A stretch of 64,000 bases of DNA from an uncultured Elusimicrobiales bacterium (GTDB lineage Bacteria > Elusimicrobiota > Elusimicrobia > Elusimicrobiales > Elusimicrobiaceae), in NCBI GenBank assembly GCA_944324115.1, contig CALUVB010000016.1, forward strand, positions 1 to 64,000, read 5' to 3'. Numbering within the stretch: position 1 is the stretch's first letter; each line of letters begins with the position of its first letter. A model generated the notes under the pieces. That model had not been told where the DNA came from. It saw only the letters and a program-made list of their open reading frames with translations, and searched no databases. Positions 8,246-16,061 of the stretch are shown here, piece after piece. Position numbers and translations under genes: made by a program.

Positions 8246-8279
8246 AAGCAAAATTTATCAAAAAAAAAAAACAATGCAA
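8230..8279 (-). promoter_or_regulatory. Pilin promoter with T12 spacer and 30-bp palindrome
   Basis: Gene strand: -35 TTGCAT (8279-8274), spacer TG-T12-GA (16 nt), -10 TAAATT (8257-8252), then 6 nt and the ATG at 8245. The 30-bp palindrome 8230-8259 has 10-bp perfect arms (GATAAATTTT/AAAATTTATC). Its loop contains the start codon. Confidence 0.7.
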
Positions 8280-8305
8280 GGCTTTTGCGAGACGACACAA
8301 CTTAT

Positions 8306-8854
8306 TTAATTTAATTTATACCTTCCAATTGTGCCGCTGAATGACCCATTGGCTCCGCTACTCGTGCTAGAAAGGGTGCCGCCTAAACTTTTACATACAG
8401 CAACGGCATTAGCAGAACTTTGAAAAGCTGAGCAATAGATATTGGGATACTTTACATGGAAATAAATATCGTCATGTTTTTTTGTATAAACAGAAAAAGT
8501 ATCCTCTTTGTGCTGTATTTTAAAATCATTTGACTCAAAAGTTTCCATATTCTCATTTTCATAATCATTCTGATAATTATCCATAGGATAATCCCAACCC
8601 ATGTCTTTCAGCTTTGTGCAGTTTCCGCCAGCCATTAAATCCACGGCGCATAAGTCCTTAAAATGCTTAGCAAAAGCATAGAGTTGGACCGTGCGGGATT
8701 TCATTACCGAACGCGTATATTGCGGTAAAGCAATAGCGGCTAAAATACCGATAATCAGTACCACCACCAGAAGTTCTATAAGCGTAAAACCACCCAATCT
8801 GCCTTTAGCGCGGGAATTAAGAAGGAAAGTCTTTTTTTGATAAATTTTTCTCAT
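8306..8854 (-). CDS. Type IV pilin-like protein (tandem copy 2)
   Basis: A 182-residue paralogue of the gene just downstream, with the same leader MRKIYQKKTFLLNSR, the same cleavage region RLGG/FTLIE and an almost identical first 70 residues (KHFKDLCAVDLMAGGNC). The surface-exposed C-terminal half differs and ends in CKSLGG plus a Ser/Gly-rich tail. Conserved core with a diverged exposed region is what duplication followed by diversification would leave. It has its own promoter, a copy of the one at 8230-8279, and a 54-nt gap to the next pilin. Confidence 0.92.
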   Translation of the reverse strand: MRKIYQKKTFLLNSRAKGRLGGFTLIELLVVVLIIGILAAIALPQYTRSVMKSRTVQLYAFAKHFKDLCAVDLMAGGNCTKLKDMGWDYPMDNYQNDYENENMETFESNDFKIQHKEDTFSVYTKKHDDIYFHVKYPNIYCSAFQSSANAVAVCKSLGGTLSSTSSGANGSFSGTIGRYKLN

Positions 8855-8888
8855 AAGCAAAATTTATCAAAAAAAAAAAACAATGCAA
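8839..8888 (-). promoter_or_regulatory. Pilin promoter with T12 spacer and 30-bp palindrome
   Basis: Same layout as at 8230-8279: TTGCAT (8888-8883), 16-nt spacer containing T12, TAAATT, 6 nt, ATG at 8854. The palindrome 8839-8868 is identical to that of the tandem neighbour. Confidence 0.7.
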
Positions 8889-8929
8889 GGCCTTAGAAAC
8901 TGCAGTTAAAAGAAAATAAAAGGAATATC

Positions 8930-9157
8930 CTATTCTCTCAGCAGGAAAATTTTAGCCGGCGAAGTGGCTCCTTTGATAAGTGAGAGTTTGTTTTCCGCCA
9001 CGCCCAGATGTGCGCAAAGTGCTGCACGTACAGCGGCGTTGGCCTGTCCTCGCTCAGCGGGTGCTTTAACCCAAATTTCAAAACTGTCCGGCGTTTTTTG
9101 CAGGAGTTTTTCTTTTTTCTCCCCGGCATGCACTTTTACTTTTAGATAGTTTTCCAT
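8930..9157 (-). CDS. DUF167 (YggU-like) family protein
   Basis: A 75-residue protein matching the small DUF167/YggU family (cytosolic, function not established). The pattern is LKVKVHAGEKKEKL, FEIWVKAPAERGQANAAV and KLSLIKGATSPAKIFLL, which contains the family's conserved PAxxGxAN and G-x-x-S-x-x-K segments. Length is typical. TAAAAT ends 6 nt before the ATG with no Shine-Dalgarno, another probable leaderless start. The gene is isolated between a pilin and gpmI. Confidence 0.9.
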   Translation of the reverse strand: MENYLKVKVHAGEKKEKLLQKTPDSFEIWVKAPAERGQANAAVRAALCAHLGVAENKLSLIKGATSPAKIFLLRE

Positions 9158-9163
9158 AGGCTT

Positions 9164-9169
9164 ATTTTA
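9164..9169 (-). promoter_or_regulatory. -10 box of DUF167 gene, leaderless start
   Basis: Minus strand TAAAAT, then AAGCCT, then ATG: again a 6-nt gap and no Shine-Dalgarno. No TG extension is present. Confidence 0.4.
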
Positions 9170-9228
9170 CTTTTTCCCGGCTTTATACACTACCTGCCCC
9201 TTTTGCAAGGTGCAGATTTTCCAGATAT

Positions 9229-9261
9229 AAAAAGCGGGGACAAACTTTTGTTTGCCCCCGC
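9229..9261 (-). terminator. Terminator of gpmI
   Basis: A 12-bp stem with one mismatch (GCGGGGACAAAC with GTTTGCCCCCGC, 9234-9245 and 9250-9261) is followed on the minus strand by TTTTTAT. It begins 16 nt after the gpmI stop. Confidence 0.9.
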
Positions 9262-9277
9262 CTCCTACATACCAGAA

Positions 9278-10825
9278 CTATTTTTCAATCAAGCTCTTGG
9301 CGGTCATATCGGCCGGTTTTTGAATCCCCATCACCTGCAAGACTGTCACGGCTATATCGCCCAGGTTGCCCGTAGCGGCCATCTTAACTTTGGCGTCATC
9401 GGGATTTACATAAACGAAATCCACCAAGTTGGTAGTATGCGCCGTTTTAGGCATATTGATTTTTTCGTCCCACATTTCTTCCGCATTGCCATGGTCTGCC
9501 GTAATCATGACGGCATAGCCTTTAGCTAGGGCGGCTTCTGTCACTTTACCCACACATTCGTCTACCACTTCAATCGCTTTTACTACGGAATTGAAGTTGC
9601 CGGTGTGGCCCACCATATCGCCGTTGGCAAAGTTGATGACAATAAAGTCATACTTGCCGCCTTCCACTTGTTTAACGGCCTCATCAGCTACGCGGTAGGC
9701 TTCCATTTCCGGGTGTTCGGCAAAAGTGGCCGGGTCAAAGCGGCCCTTAATTTCAATGCGGTCTTCTCCTTCATACGGCTGGATTTGTTTGCCGTTAAAG
9801 AAAGATGTTACATGTTTAAACTTTTGCGTTTCCGCCAAGCGCAGCTGCTTAAGCCCCGCCGCAGAAATGACCTGCCCCAGCAAATTATTCATACCGCCGC
9901 CATCAGTCATAGAGGGCAAGGCATTGTACGGGAAAGAATCATAATATTTCGTCAACCCGCAGTATACACAGGGCACACGGGTAATTTTGCCCGGGTAGGC
10001 AGGGTCAATAAAAGCTTTAGTCAACTGAATGGCTCTGTCTTGGCGGAAGTTAAAGAAAATTACGCTATCCCCTTCCGCCATGCCTTTATAATCCCCCAAC
10101 ACGGTAGGCGGAATATATTCGTCTACCATCGGGCCGCCGTCGGGCGTTTTTAAGGTATCATAATCGGTTTGTACGGCCTCTTCTGCCGTTTTGGCATGGG
10201 CGCCCTGGGCGTGCACAATGAGGTTATAGGCTTTGTCGGTTAAATCCCAGTCTTCGCTGCGGTCCATGGCATAGTAGCGGCCTTGAATGGTGGCAATTTG
10301 TCCTACGCCGCATTGCTTTATAACATCTTCCAATTGGCGGATAAAGCCGATGGAAGATTTCGGCGGCGTATCACGCCCGTCAGAAAAGAAATGAATGTAC
10401 ACTTGTTTAATCCCTTTTTCGGCGGCGTATTTTAAAATAGCAAACAGATGATCTTGGTGGGCGTGCACGCCTTCATCTTGCACCAGCCCCATAACATGCA
10501 AGGCTTTCTTGTTATTCAGACAATTATCAATAGCGGCAGAAAACGCGGCCGATTTAAACAAAGATCCGTCTTCTATCGTATCTTTCAAACGTTTCAATTC
10601 TTGCACCACAATGCGGCCCGCCCCCATATTCAAGTGCCCCACTTCAGAAGACCCCATATATCCCGCCGGCAGCCCCACCTGTTCACCAGAAGCTTCAATC
10701 TGGGTATGCGGCCACTGAGAGAGATATTTGTCCATATTGGGTGTTTTGGCATTAGTAACGGCATTATATTTGCCAGGCTTGGCATCACCCCAGCCGTCAC
10801 GTATAATCAAAACTACTTTTTTCAT
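9278..10825 (-). CDS. gpmI: 2,3-bisphosphoglycerate-independent phosphoglycerate mutase
   Basis: iPGM interconverts 3- and 2-phosphoglycerate in glycolysis through a Mn-dependent phosphoserine. The 515-residue protein has IIRDGWG (metal Asp), the nucleophile region GYMGSSEVGHLNMGAGRIV, FFSDGRDTPP, the phosphate-binding FNFRQDRAIQLTKAF, and the alkaline-phosphatase-superfamily metal sites NFANGDMVGHTG and MITADHGNAEEM. The start at 10825 follows a good AAGGAG; the longer reading to 10855 has no such site. It has its own promoter-like TATAAT near 10875 and a terminator. Confidence 0.97.
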   Translation of the reverse strand: MKKVVLIIRDGWGDAKPGKYNAVTNAKTPNMDKYLSQWPHTQIEASGEQVGLPAGYMGSSEVGHLNMGAGRIVVQELKRLKDTIEDGSLFKSAAFSAAIDNCLNNKKALHVMGLVQDEGVHAHQDHLFAILKYAAEKGIKQVYIHFFSDGRDTPPKSSIGFIRQLEDVIKQCGVGQIATIQGRYYAMDRSEDWDLTDKAYNLIVHAQGAHAKTAEEAVQTDYDTLKTPDGGPMVDEYIPPTVLGDYKGMAEGDSVIFFNFRQDRAIQLTKAFIDPAYPGKITRVPCVYCGLTKYYDSFPYNALPSMTDGGGMNNLLGQVISAAGLKQLRLAETQKFKHVTSFFNGKQIQPYEGEDRIEIKGRFDPATFAEHPEMEAYRVADEAVKQVEGGKYDFIVINFANGDMVGHTGNFNSVVKAIEVVDECVGKVTEAALAKGYAVMITADHGNAEEMWDEKINMPKTAHTTNLVDFVYVNPDDAKVKMAATGNLGDIAVTVLQVMGIQKPADMTAKSLIEK

Positions 10826-10901
10826 AAATTTTCTCCTTACCTTTTGGCCGCGCAAACGCGGCGCTTATCTCTTATATTATATGAAAGTATGCACCCGGCA
10901 G

Positions 10902-11510
10902 TCACGGCAGCGGGGTAAGCCCCAACACTACGGATTCATGCCGTTTTTGTTGATACTTCTGCAATTCTTCCAGTGTATTGACGCCGCCACGGACAAAGTC
11001 GTGCAAAAAGTTATACAATACTTTTTCCGTCATGCGGACATCGGCCATAGCCCGGTGGGCGCCGGCGCTGTTAATACCCAATGCCGCAGCAATAACGCCC
11101 AAATTATTACGCGGGAAACAGCCGTTTTTACGGGCCAGTTTCAGCGTATCCAGCACGGGATAAGCCGGCAAACGCAAACCGCAAGCGTGCACCTCCGAAC
11201 GCAAGAAAGAAAGATCAAACTTGGCATTATGCATTACCAACACGCAGCCGTCTAATAAACTCAGCAATTGCGGCAAAACCGCTGCAAAATCCGGCGCATT
11301 TTTTACCATCTCATTGGTAATCCCATGGATAGCTATTACATCGGGGTGTATAGCAATACCCGGATTTAACAGAGTGGAAAATTCTTCCAATTTGTATCCG
11401 TTGCGGCTGACGGAAACGGCTATCTCACAGATTTTGCCCCCTTGCTTGGGGCTCAATCCTGTCGTCTCTGTATCTAAACAAGCAAATTTAACTTCTGTAA
11501 GCGGGGTCAT
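10902..11510 (-). CDS. DnaQ-like 3'-5' exonuclease
   Basis: A 202-residue DEDDh exonuclease of the DNA polymerase III epsilon type, which removes nucleotides from 3' ends for proofreading or repair. Exo I is FACLDTETTGLSP, Exo II MHNAKFDLSFLRSEV, and Exo III HRAMADVRMTEKVLYNFL with the His. No C-terminal polymerase-binding or GIY-YIG domain follows, so it could be the replicative epsilon subunit or a stand-alone repair enzyme. The start at 11510 overlaps the stop of the upstream gene as ATGA, implying translational coupling. It ends the three-gene operon that begins with a sensor kinase. Confidence 0.9.
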   Translation of the reverse strand: MTPLTEVKFACLDTETTGLSPKQGGKICEIAVSVSRNGYKLEEFSTLLNPGIAIHPDVIAIHGITNEMVKNAPDFAAVLPQLLSLLDGCVLVMHNAKFDLSFLRSEVHACGLRLPAYPVLDTLKLARKNGCFPRNNLGVIAAALGINSAGAHRAMADVRMTEKVLYNFLHDFVRGGVNTLEELQKYQQKRHESVVLGLTPLP

Positions 11511-12220
11511 GGTTGTAAATAAAAGCTCCATTTGGTCAAAAATCCGACTGCCGTCGCCCCAAAAGCGCTAAAATACAAGGCAAAACGGGAAAAATCCATC
11601 AACCGGTTGCGTCTGGCCATACGGCACGCCCACAGCCAAGCCACAAACCAGATCACCCATCTCCACCCGGGCAGCAGCACTATCAAATAAAAAATCAAGC
11701 GCATCAACATAGTCACAAAACTTTCATCAATCGTAGGATAATCCCGCCCATACATATCTTGTTCTACCATATAGATAAAGACATTAAACATTTTCGTCAC
11801 GATTAAGACCCCTACAAAAAAGATAACCCACGGGTCCGCCACCAAATTGCCCGTCTCATAAAGCACCCGAGTAGGAGCACACAGAAAAATAAACAATAAA
11901 GCCAGCGTATCATGTGCAACAAACGTCAAAGCGTGATAATGTTGCTGTCCTTTGCGATAAACCAGTATTTTATTATTTAACGCTTCAAACACAGCAAACG
12001 CCGCCAAGCACGCAATAGACGGCACCTTCCATATTCCCAATAAAGGCCACGGCAAATGCAGATATGCCCAAGTCAACCCAGTCCCCAATATAAAATAAAC
12101 AGACACTTGCACCAATGCCGCCAGTGCGGGTTTGCGGTCGCGCCATGCAAAAAAAGTACGGTTATAGAAAAAAACGGCTCCTATATAATAGGCCAATACT
12201 AAACGCCAGAAAACACTCAT
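11507..12220 (-). CDS. Hypothetical polytopic membrane protein
   Basis: A 237-residue integral membrane protein with about six or seven hydrophobic segments (near residues 5-20, 35-55, 65-80, 100-118, 132-150, 170-190 and 210-230). A conserved-looking polar stretch YHALTFVAHD lies inside it. I do not recognise the family. It overlaps the sensor kinase upstream and the exonuclease downstream by 4 nt each (ATGA), so all three are tightly coupled. The context suggests either a membrane partner of the kinase or a chance operon. Confidence 0.8.
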   Translation of the reverse strand: MSVFWRLVLAYYIGAVFFYNRTFFAWRDRKPALAALVQVSVYFILGTGLTWAYLHLPWPLLGIWKVPSIACLAAFAVFEALNNKILVYRKGQQHYHALTFVAHDTLALLFIFLCAPTRVLYETGNLVADPWVIFFVGVLIVTKMFNVFIYMVEQDMYGRDYPTIDESFVTMLMRLIFYLIVLLPGWRWVIWFVAWLWACRMARRNRLMDFSRFALYFSAFGATAVGFLTKWSFYLQP

Positions 12221-13929
12221 CTTTCCTCCTTAGGCAAACACAGTGCAAAAGTACTGCCTTGCCCGGGTGCGGATTGTACTGTCAAATCTCCGCCGTGTGC
12301 GCGGGCCAGCTGCCGGCTGATAAACAATCCCAGCCCATATCCTTCCGCGCCGTCATCTACTTGGCGGTATTTTTCAAAAATCTCTCCGCATTGTTTCTCT
12401 GTCAGCCCTACCCCGCTGTCATGCACTTCCACCCGGGTATGCTGCGGGGTATCCTCTACCCGAATAGCCACAAATCCTTCCCGCGTAAATTTAATCGCAT
12501 TAGAAACCAAATTGGTGACAATCCGGCGCAATAACTTCACATCGGCCCAAGCGGCCGCCTGCGGAGGTACTTCCAATTCCAGGCGCAGCCCTTTTTCTTT
12601 TGCCACCGGTTCAGCGGTCTGCAAAATACCTCGCAGCAAAGGCTCCAGCTCCACTTGCTGGCGCTGAGGAAGGCTCATACCGGCTTCTATGCGTGACACG
12701 GATAACACATCTTCCAGCAAAGAAGATAAATTCTGCGTAGCTTCAGTCATGCGGCGCAAATATTCCTGCTGTTGCTGCTCTGTAATTTTACCGCTGGACA
12801 GAATATAAATATATCCCTGCAAGCCTAAAAGCGGAGCCCGCAAATCATGCGCCACGGAGCGGAAAATCTGCTCTTTCATTTCACTGATTTGTGTTTTGAG
12901 CTGCAAAGCCTGGTAATCTTTCAAATCGGCTGTCATTTTATTGAAAGCAACTATCAGCTGACGCAACTCCCCCCAAGCTACATCTTCACTGATGCGGTGG
13001 TCAAAATTTCCTCGGCTTACTTCTTCGGCCCCTTTCGCCAGCGCAGCAATAGGTTCTCCCAAACTGCGCGAAAACGTAAGCGCCCCGAAATAGGCCAAAG
13101 TGGCAATAGCCAACAGAAACAGAAAAATCACTATATTTGAAAAATATAAACTTCGGAATGCTTCTTCCTGCGGCTGAAGCACAGCCACATACACATTCCA
13201 CGAAGGCGCGGAAGCGAATGCGCCGGCATAAGTTTCCGTATCACTCTGCAAGTTTTTAATAAAACGGCTCTGGGAGTTAAAAACCGCCTGCAAACGCTCC
13301 GCAGACAAATCCGGTTTCCATTGATAGGGCAAAGTAATCATTTCTCCCTGCGGATTAACCAAAAAGACCTGCCCCGTACGCCCGATGCGCATCTGCTGCA
13401 GCCGCTCCAGCCAATCATACATACCCCACACGCCATAAAGGAACGTGCCGTCTTGCAAAGGATAAAGAAATTCAGCGGTAGGCCAGCCGTCTGTCATTTC
13501 CAAACCGGTCAGATAAATGCGCGGATCCTGCGCCATATGGGCCAAGTTGTCGTCACCCGACAAATCAATTGGTTCCCCCTGTTCACTCTGTGGGTTTTGC
13601 GCGGCCCGGAAACGCTCCTTCCCGTCAGACCCCAATACCGCCAAAAAAGCCAAATCAGGATTAGATTGCAGCGCTTCGCGCAATACAGTCATCGGCTCTG
13701 CATGTTGTTGCGGGCTTGCCTCCAAGCGTCGGGCAAAAGACAACCGCCACCCCAAATCTTCCGTAAAGTGTTTAATATTATAAGAAATAATCTCCGCCAA
13801 ATTGTAATGAGTTTCCAGGATATTGTCTTTTTGCCTGTTCTGATAATAGACAAGCAGCAGCGCCATGGGTATGAGCGGCATAAGCACCACGGTAATGAAT
13901 AACTTGAAAAGTTTTGAAAATATAGACAT
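12217..13929 (-). CDS. Sensor histidine kinase (HAMP, HisKA, HATPase)
   Basis: A 570-residue membrane sensor kinase. TM1 is at about 8-28, then an extracytoplasmic sensor of roughly 225 residues (Cache-like by pattern), TM2 at about 260-282 and HAMP at 285-340. The H box SVAHDLRAPL has phospho-acceptor His361. The ATPase has the N box NLVSNAIKF, G1 DSGVGL and G2 YGLGLFISRQLA. No response regulator is adjacent, so it is an orphan kinase, and its signal is unknown. The extended -10 TGC-TATAAT (13948-13940) ends 10 nt before the ATG with AAGGA inside that gap. It leads the operon with the membrane protein and exonuclease. Confidence 0.93.
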   Translation of the reverse strand: MSIFSKLFKLFITVVLMPLIPMALLLVYYQNRQKDNILETHYNLAEIISYNIKHFTEDLGWRLSFARRLEASPQQHAEPMTVLREALQSNPDLAFLAVLGSDGKERFRAAQNPQSEQGEPIDLSGDDNLAHMAQDPRIYLTGLEMTDGWPTAEFLYPLQDGTFLYGVWGMYDWLERLQQMRIGRTGQVFLVNPQGEMITLPYQWKPDLSAERLQAVFNSQSRFIKNLQSDTETYAGAFASAPSWNVYVAVLQPQEEAFRSLYFSNIVIFLFLLAIATLAYFGALTFSRSLGEPIAALAKGAEEVSRGNFDHRISEDVAWGELRQLIVAFNKMTADLKDYQALQLKTQISEMKEQIFRSVAHDLRAPLLGLQGYIYILSSGKITEQQQQEYLRRMTEATQNLSSLLEDVLSVSRIEAGMSLPQRQQVELEPLLRGILQTAEPVAKEKGLRLELEVPPQAAAWADVKLLRRIVTNLVSNAIKFTREGFVAIRVEDTPQHTRVEVHDSGVGLTEKQCGEIFEKYRQVDDGAEGYGLGLFISRQLARAHGGDLTVQSAPGQGSTFALCLPKEER

Positions 13930-13971
13930 ATCCTTATTTATTATAGCAATTACAGCCCGCGCAAAGCCCTC

Positions 13972-14033
13972 TTGACTTAGAGCAAACTCCAGACTTTATA
14001 ATAATTTATATCACGCCACTTACAAAAGGAGAT
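13972..14033 (+). promoter_or_regulatory. Promoter and ribosome-binding site of the CMD-like gene
   Basis: TTGACT (13972-13977) and TATAAT (13997-14002) are 19 nt apart, a classical layout. AAAAGGAGAT (14024-14033) is a strong Shine-Dalgarno 4 nt before the ATG at 14038. This gene contrasts with the leaderless genes in the window. Confidence 0.65.
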
Positions 14034-14037
14034 ATTT

Positions 14038-14889
14038 ATGCAAAAAACAATGCAATTGCTGTTGCCATTCTGCCTGCTGGCATTACAAACCTTGCCGGCT
14101 TGGGCGCAGGAGCCCCATCAAACCCGCGCCCAAAAAGCTGACGAAACATTTAAGCGCCTCTTTGCCGCCGACAGACAGCCAGACCCCACAGACCCAGAAC
14201 TGATGCAAATTTTGCAAGAATTTATCTTTGGAGAAGTGTTCTCTATTGGCGATTTAGATGATAAAACCCGCGAACTGATTACCGTCGTTTCACTCTCCAG
14301 CATACAAACCCTGCCCCAGTTAAAAGCCCATATAAATGCGGCCTTACACGTCGGCAATGAACCGCTGGCAGTGCGGGAAGCCATTTATTTATGCGCCCCG
14401 TTTATCGGGTTTCCCCGCACCTTGAACGCTATTGCCGTATTTAATGAAGTAGCCAAAGAAAGAGGCATTGCATTGCCTTTGCCACCCCAAGGCACTGTAT
14501 CGGACAAAACCCGCTACGAAAAAGGATTGGAAATACAGACCTCTTTATACGGAGATGAAGTAAAAACCGCCATGAGCAGCCTGCCCGCCCCCTATGCACA
14601 AAAAATACCTTATATATTGACTTCTTTTGCCTTTGGAGATTTTTATTCCCGCCAAGGGTTAAGCGAAAAACAAAAAGAATTGCTGGTGCTGGTCATTTTG
14701 GCCGCCAGTCGGGCCGACAAGCAATTAAGTGCCCACATCATAGGCAATTTCAAAGCAGGCAACAGCAAAGAAACACTTTTGGCGGCTATGGTGCAAGCTA
14801 TGCCTTATATCGGTATGCCGGATACATTAACAGCTATTAATCTAATTAAAAATACAGACGAAAGCACATATAAACCTATTTACGAATAA
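14038..14889 (+). CDS. Exported carboxymuconolactone decarboxylase-like protein
   Basis: A 283-residue protein with a clear Sec signal peptide (residues 1-23, ending LPAWA) and two tandem CMD/AhpD-type helical units. Unit 1 holds DDKTRELITVVSLSSIQ and APFIGFPRTLNAI; unit 2 holds SEKQKELLVLVILAASRAD and MPYIGMPDTLTAI. AhpD-type disulfide reductases have a CxxC at the position occupied here by uncharged residues, so thiol redox chemistry is unlikely. Export to the periplasm is unusual for the family. It has its own promoter and terminator. The substrate is unknown. Confidence 0.88.
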   Translation: MQKTMQLLLPFCLLALQTLPAWAQEPHQTRAQKADETFKRLFAADRQPDPTDPELMQILQEFIFGEVFSIGDLDDKTRELITVVSLSSIQTLPQLKAHINAALHVGNEPLAVREAIYLCAPFIGFPRTLNAIAVFNEVAKERGIALPLPPQGTVSDKTRYEKGLEIQTSLYGDEVKTAMSSLPAPYAQKIPYILTSFAFGDFYSRQGLSEKQKELLVLVILAASRADKQLSAHIIGNFKAGNSKETLLAAMVQAMPYIGMPDTLTAINLIKNTDESTYKPIYE

Positions 14890-14907
14890 GAAAGCCTTAT
14901 TTCCTTA

Positions 14908-14931
14908 CACCCGCTCAACGGCGGGTTTTTG
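14908..14931 (+). terminator. Terminator of the CMD-like gene
   Basis: Short stem CCCGC/GCGGG (14910-14914 with 14921-14925) followed by TTTTTG, 20 nt after the stop. Confidence 0.75.
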
Positions 14932-15042
14932 TGTGGGGCCAAAGGGCCCAAAATTCATGTACCCTAACAAGTTCCTGGCCCCAGGTCCAAAAAACCACAT
15001 CAGCTAGGTCTAAGGTCTCTGGCGCAAAAAAACACCAAAACA

Positions 15043-15048
15043 TATACT
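15043..15048 (+). promoter_or_regulatory. -10 box of small basic gene, leaderless start
   Basis: TATACT is followed by AAAAAT and the ATG at 15055, a 6-nt gap with no Shine-Dalgarno. Confidence 0.45.
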
Positions 15049-15054
15049 AAAAAT

Positions 15055-15321
15055 ATGAGGGAAACGTGGAAAGAATTAAAAAGGAATTTCTTAGTCTATA
15101 CCTACCGCCGCCGCATGCAGGTGGTGCATTCTTACCTTGCTAAAGCCGCTGTGGTGGACTTAAATAGAGAAGAACAAGATTTTGTAGATTTTCAAACAAG
15201 CCGTATGTTAAAACGCAAGACCAAAAGACAACAGCGTAAAAATCCGGCTCAAGACTGGACTGCCTCTCTGCCGGCCATGCCTCGACGCGGCAGCGCTTAC
15301 GCGGTTTATACGGCGCGCTAA
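15055..15321 (+). CDS. Hypothetical small basic protein
   Basis: An 88-residue, strongly basic protein with no recognised domain. Two Arg/Lys clusters (YTYRRRMQ, MLKRKTKRQQRKN) suggest nucleic-acid or membrane-surface contact, but that is only composition. There is no signal peptide or membrane helix. Support for it being real is a -10 box 6 nt before the ATG and a terminator 30 nt after the stop, which makes a compact transcription unit. Confidence 0.55.
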   Translation: MRETWKELKRNFLVYTYRRRMQVVHSYLAKAAVVDLNREEQDFVDFQTSRMLKRKTKRQQRKNPAQDWTASLPAMPRRGSAYAVYTAR

Positions 15322-15352
15322 AACCAATTACCAATTGTTATTCATCAACTCC

Positions 15353-15387
15353 TCCCCCCCGCACCTTACGGCGCGGGGTCCTTTTTT
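15353..15387 (+). terminator. Terminator of the small basic gene
   Basis: A GC-rich hairpin (CCCCGC paired with GCGGGG, extended by CC/GG past one mismatch) is followed by TCCTTTTTT. Confidence 0.7.
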
Positions 15388-15448
15388 AAGATATGTAATA
15401 TAACCCGTCACAGGCAAGGCATACCTTCCTTTACATATGGCTGACATA

Positions 15449-15492
15449 AAAAAAGAAAGAAACCCCGTTTTGATAAGCGGGGTTTCTTTCTT
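15449..15492 (-). terminator. Terminator of the frameshifted pilin
   Basis: A long stem (AAGAAAGAAACCCCG with CGGGGTTTCTTTCTT) overlaps the pilin stop codon. On the minus strand it runs into a T-rich stretch. Confidence 0.8.
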
Positions 15493-16026
15493 ATGGCAAC
15501 GTATAATAAGTAATTGCTCCACCAGAAACTGTATAACCATCAGCTCCGCCCAAACTTTTACATACCCTATGTCCCATCTCATTTCTGGCGCCGCAAAGTC
15601 TTTTGCTTGTACCATACACTGGATAATATGTAGCAAAACTCATACTACAATACAGTGTAGGCAGGTTTCCGTTGCCGGAGCCATCTTGTAATGTGCAATA
15701 TGCGCCGTCAGCAGTCTGAATAGAACGACCATTATTTTTTAATTCCCAGCCGGCCGGAGGCATTATATCCAAATTAGAAAAATCAAATGAATATTCTCCG
15801 TTTTCCATCACATAACGTTCAAGCGATTTTTTATAAGATTCCGCTAAGCTCATCACCTGCACATATCGGCTGCGCATGACGGCGGTCTGATATTGGGGCA
15901 AAGCTACCGCCGCCAAAATGCCAATTATCAGCACTACCACCAATAGTTCAATGAGCGTAAAACCGCCTATTTCCCACGCTAATGAATTTTTTTTGTAAAG
16001 AAGGCTTTCTGATAAATTTTGCTCAT
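15491..16026 (-). CDS. Type IV pilin-like gene, start out of frame (possible phase-OFF)
   Basis: The body is an intact pilin: GGFTLIELLVVVLIIG, YQTAVMRSRYVQ, CKSLGG and the C-terminal YYTLP also seen in paralogues. The expected start at 16026 (MSKIYQKAFF, equivalent to MRKIYQKKTF in other copies) is out of frame. After an A8 tract (15994-15987 region) that frame reads KKIH and stops at TAG. One extra A (A9) or two fewer would join the leader to the pilin as MSKIYQKAFFTKKNSLAWEIGG. The only in-frame start codon is a TTG at 16042, which lies upstream of the -10 box and so outside the predicted mRNA. Either a slipped-strand OFF state, decay, or a homopolymer sequencing error. Confidence 0.8.
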
Positions 16027-16061
16027 ATGCAAAATTTATCAAAAAAAAAAAAACGAGTCAA
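16011..16061 (-). promoter_or_regulatory. Pilin promoter with T13 spacer and 30-bp palindrome
   Basis: TTGACT (16061-16056), spacer CG-T13-GA (17 nt), TAAATT (16038-16033), 6 nt, ATG at 16026. The palindrome 16011-16040 has perfect 12-bp arms. Of the set, this one has the best -35 and the optimal 17-nt spacing. Confidence 0.72.

Noticed and set aside
8230-8279. Palindrome plus homopolymer upstream of pilins read as Rho-independent terminators
   Set aside because: On both strands the palindrome is followed by A, not T. The T-run precedes it on the gene strand, where it fits a promoter spacer.
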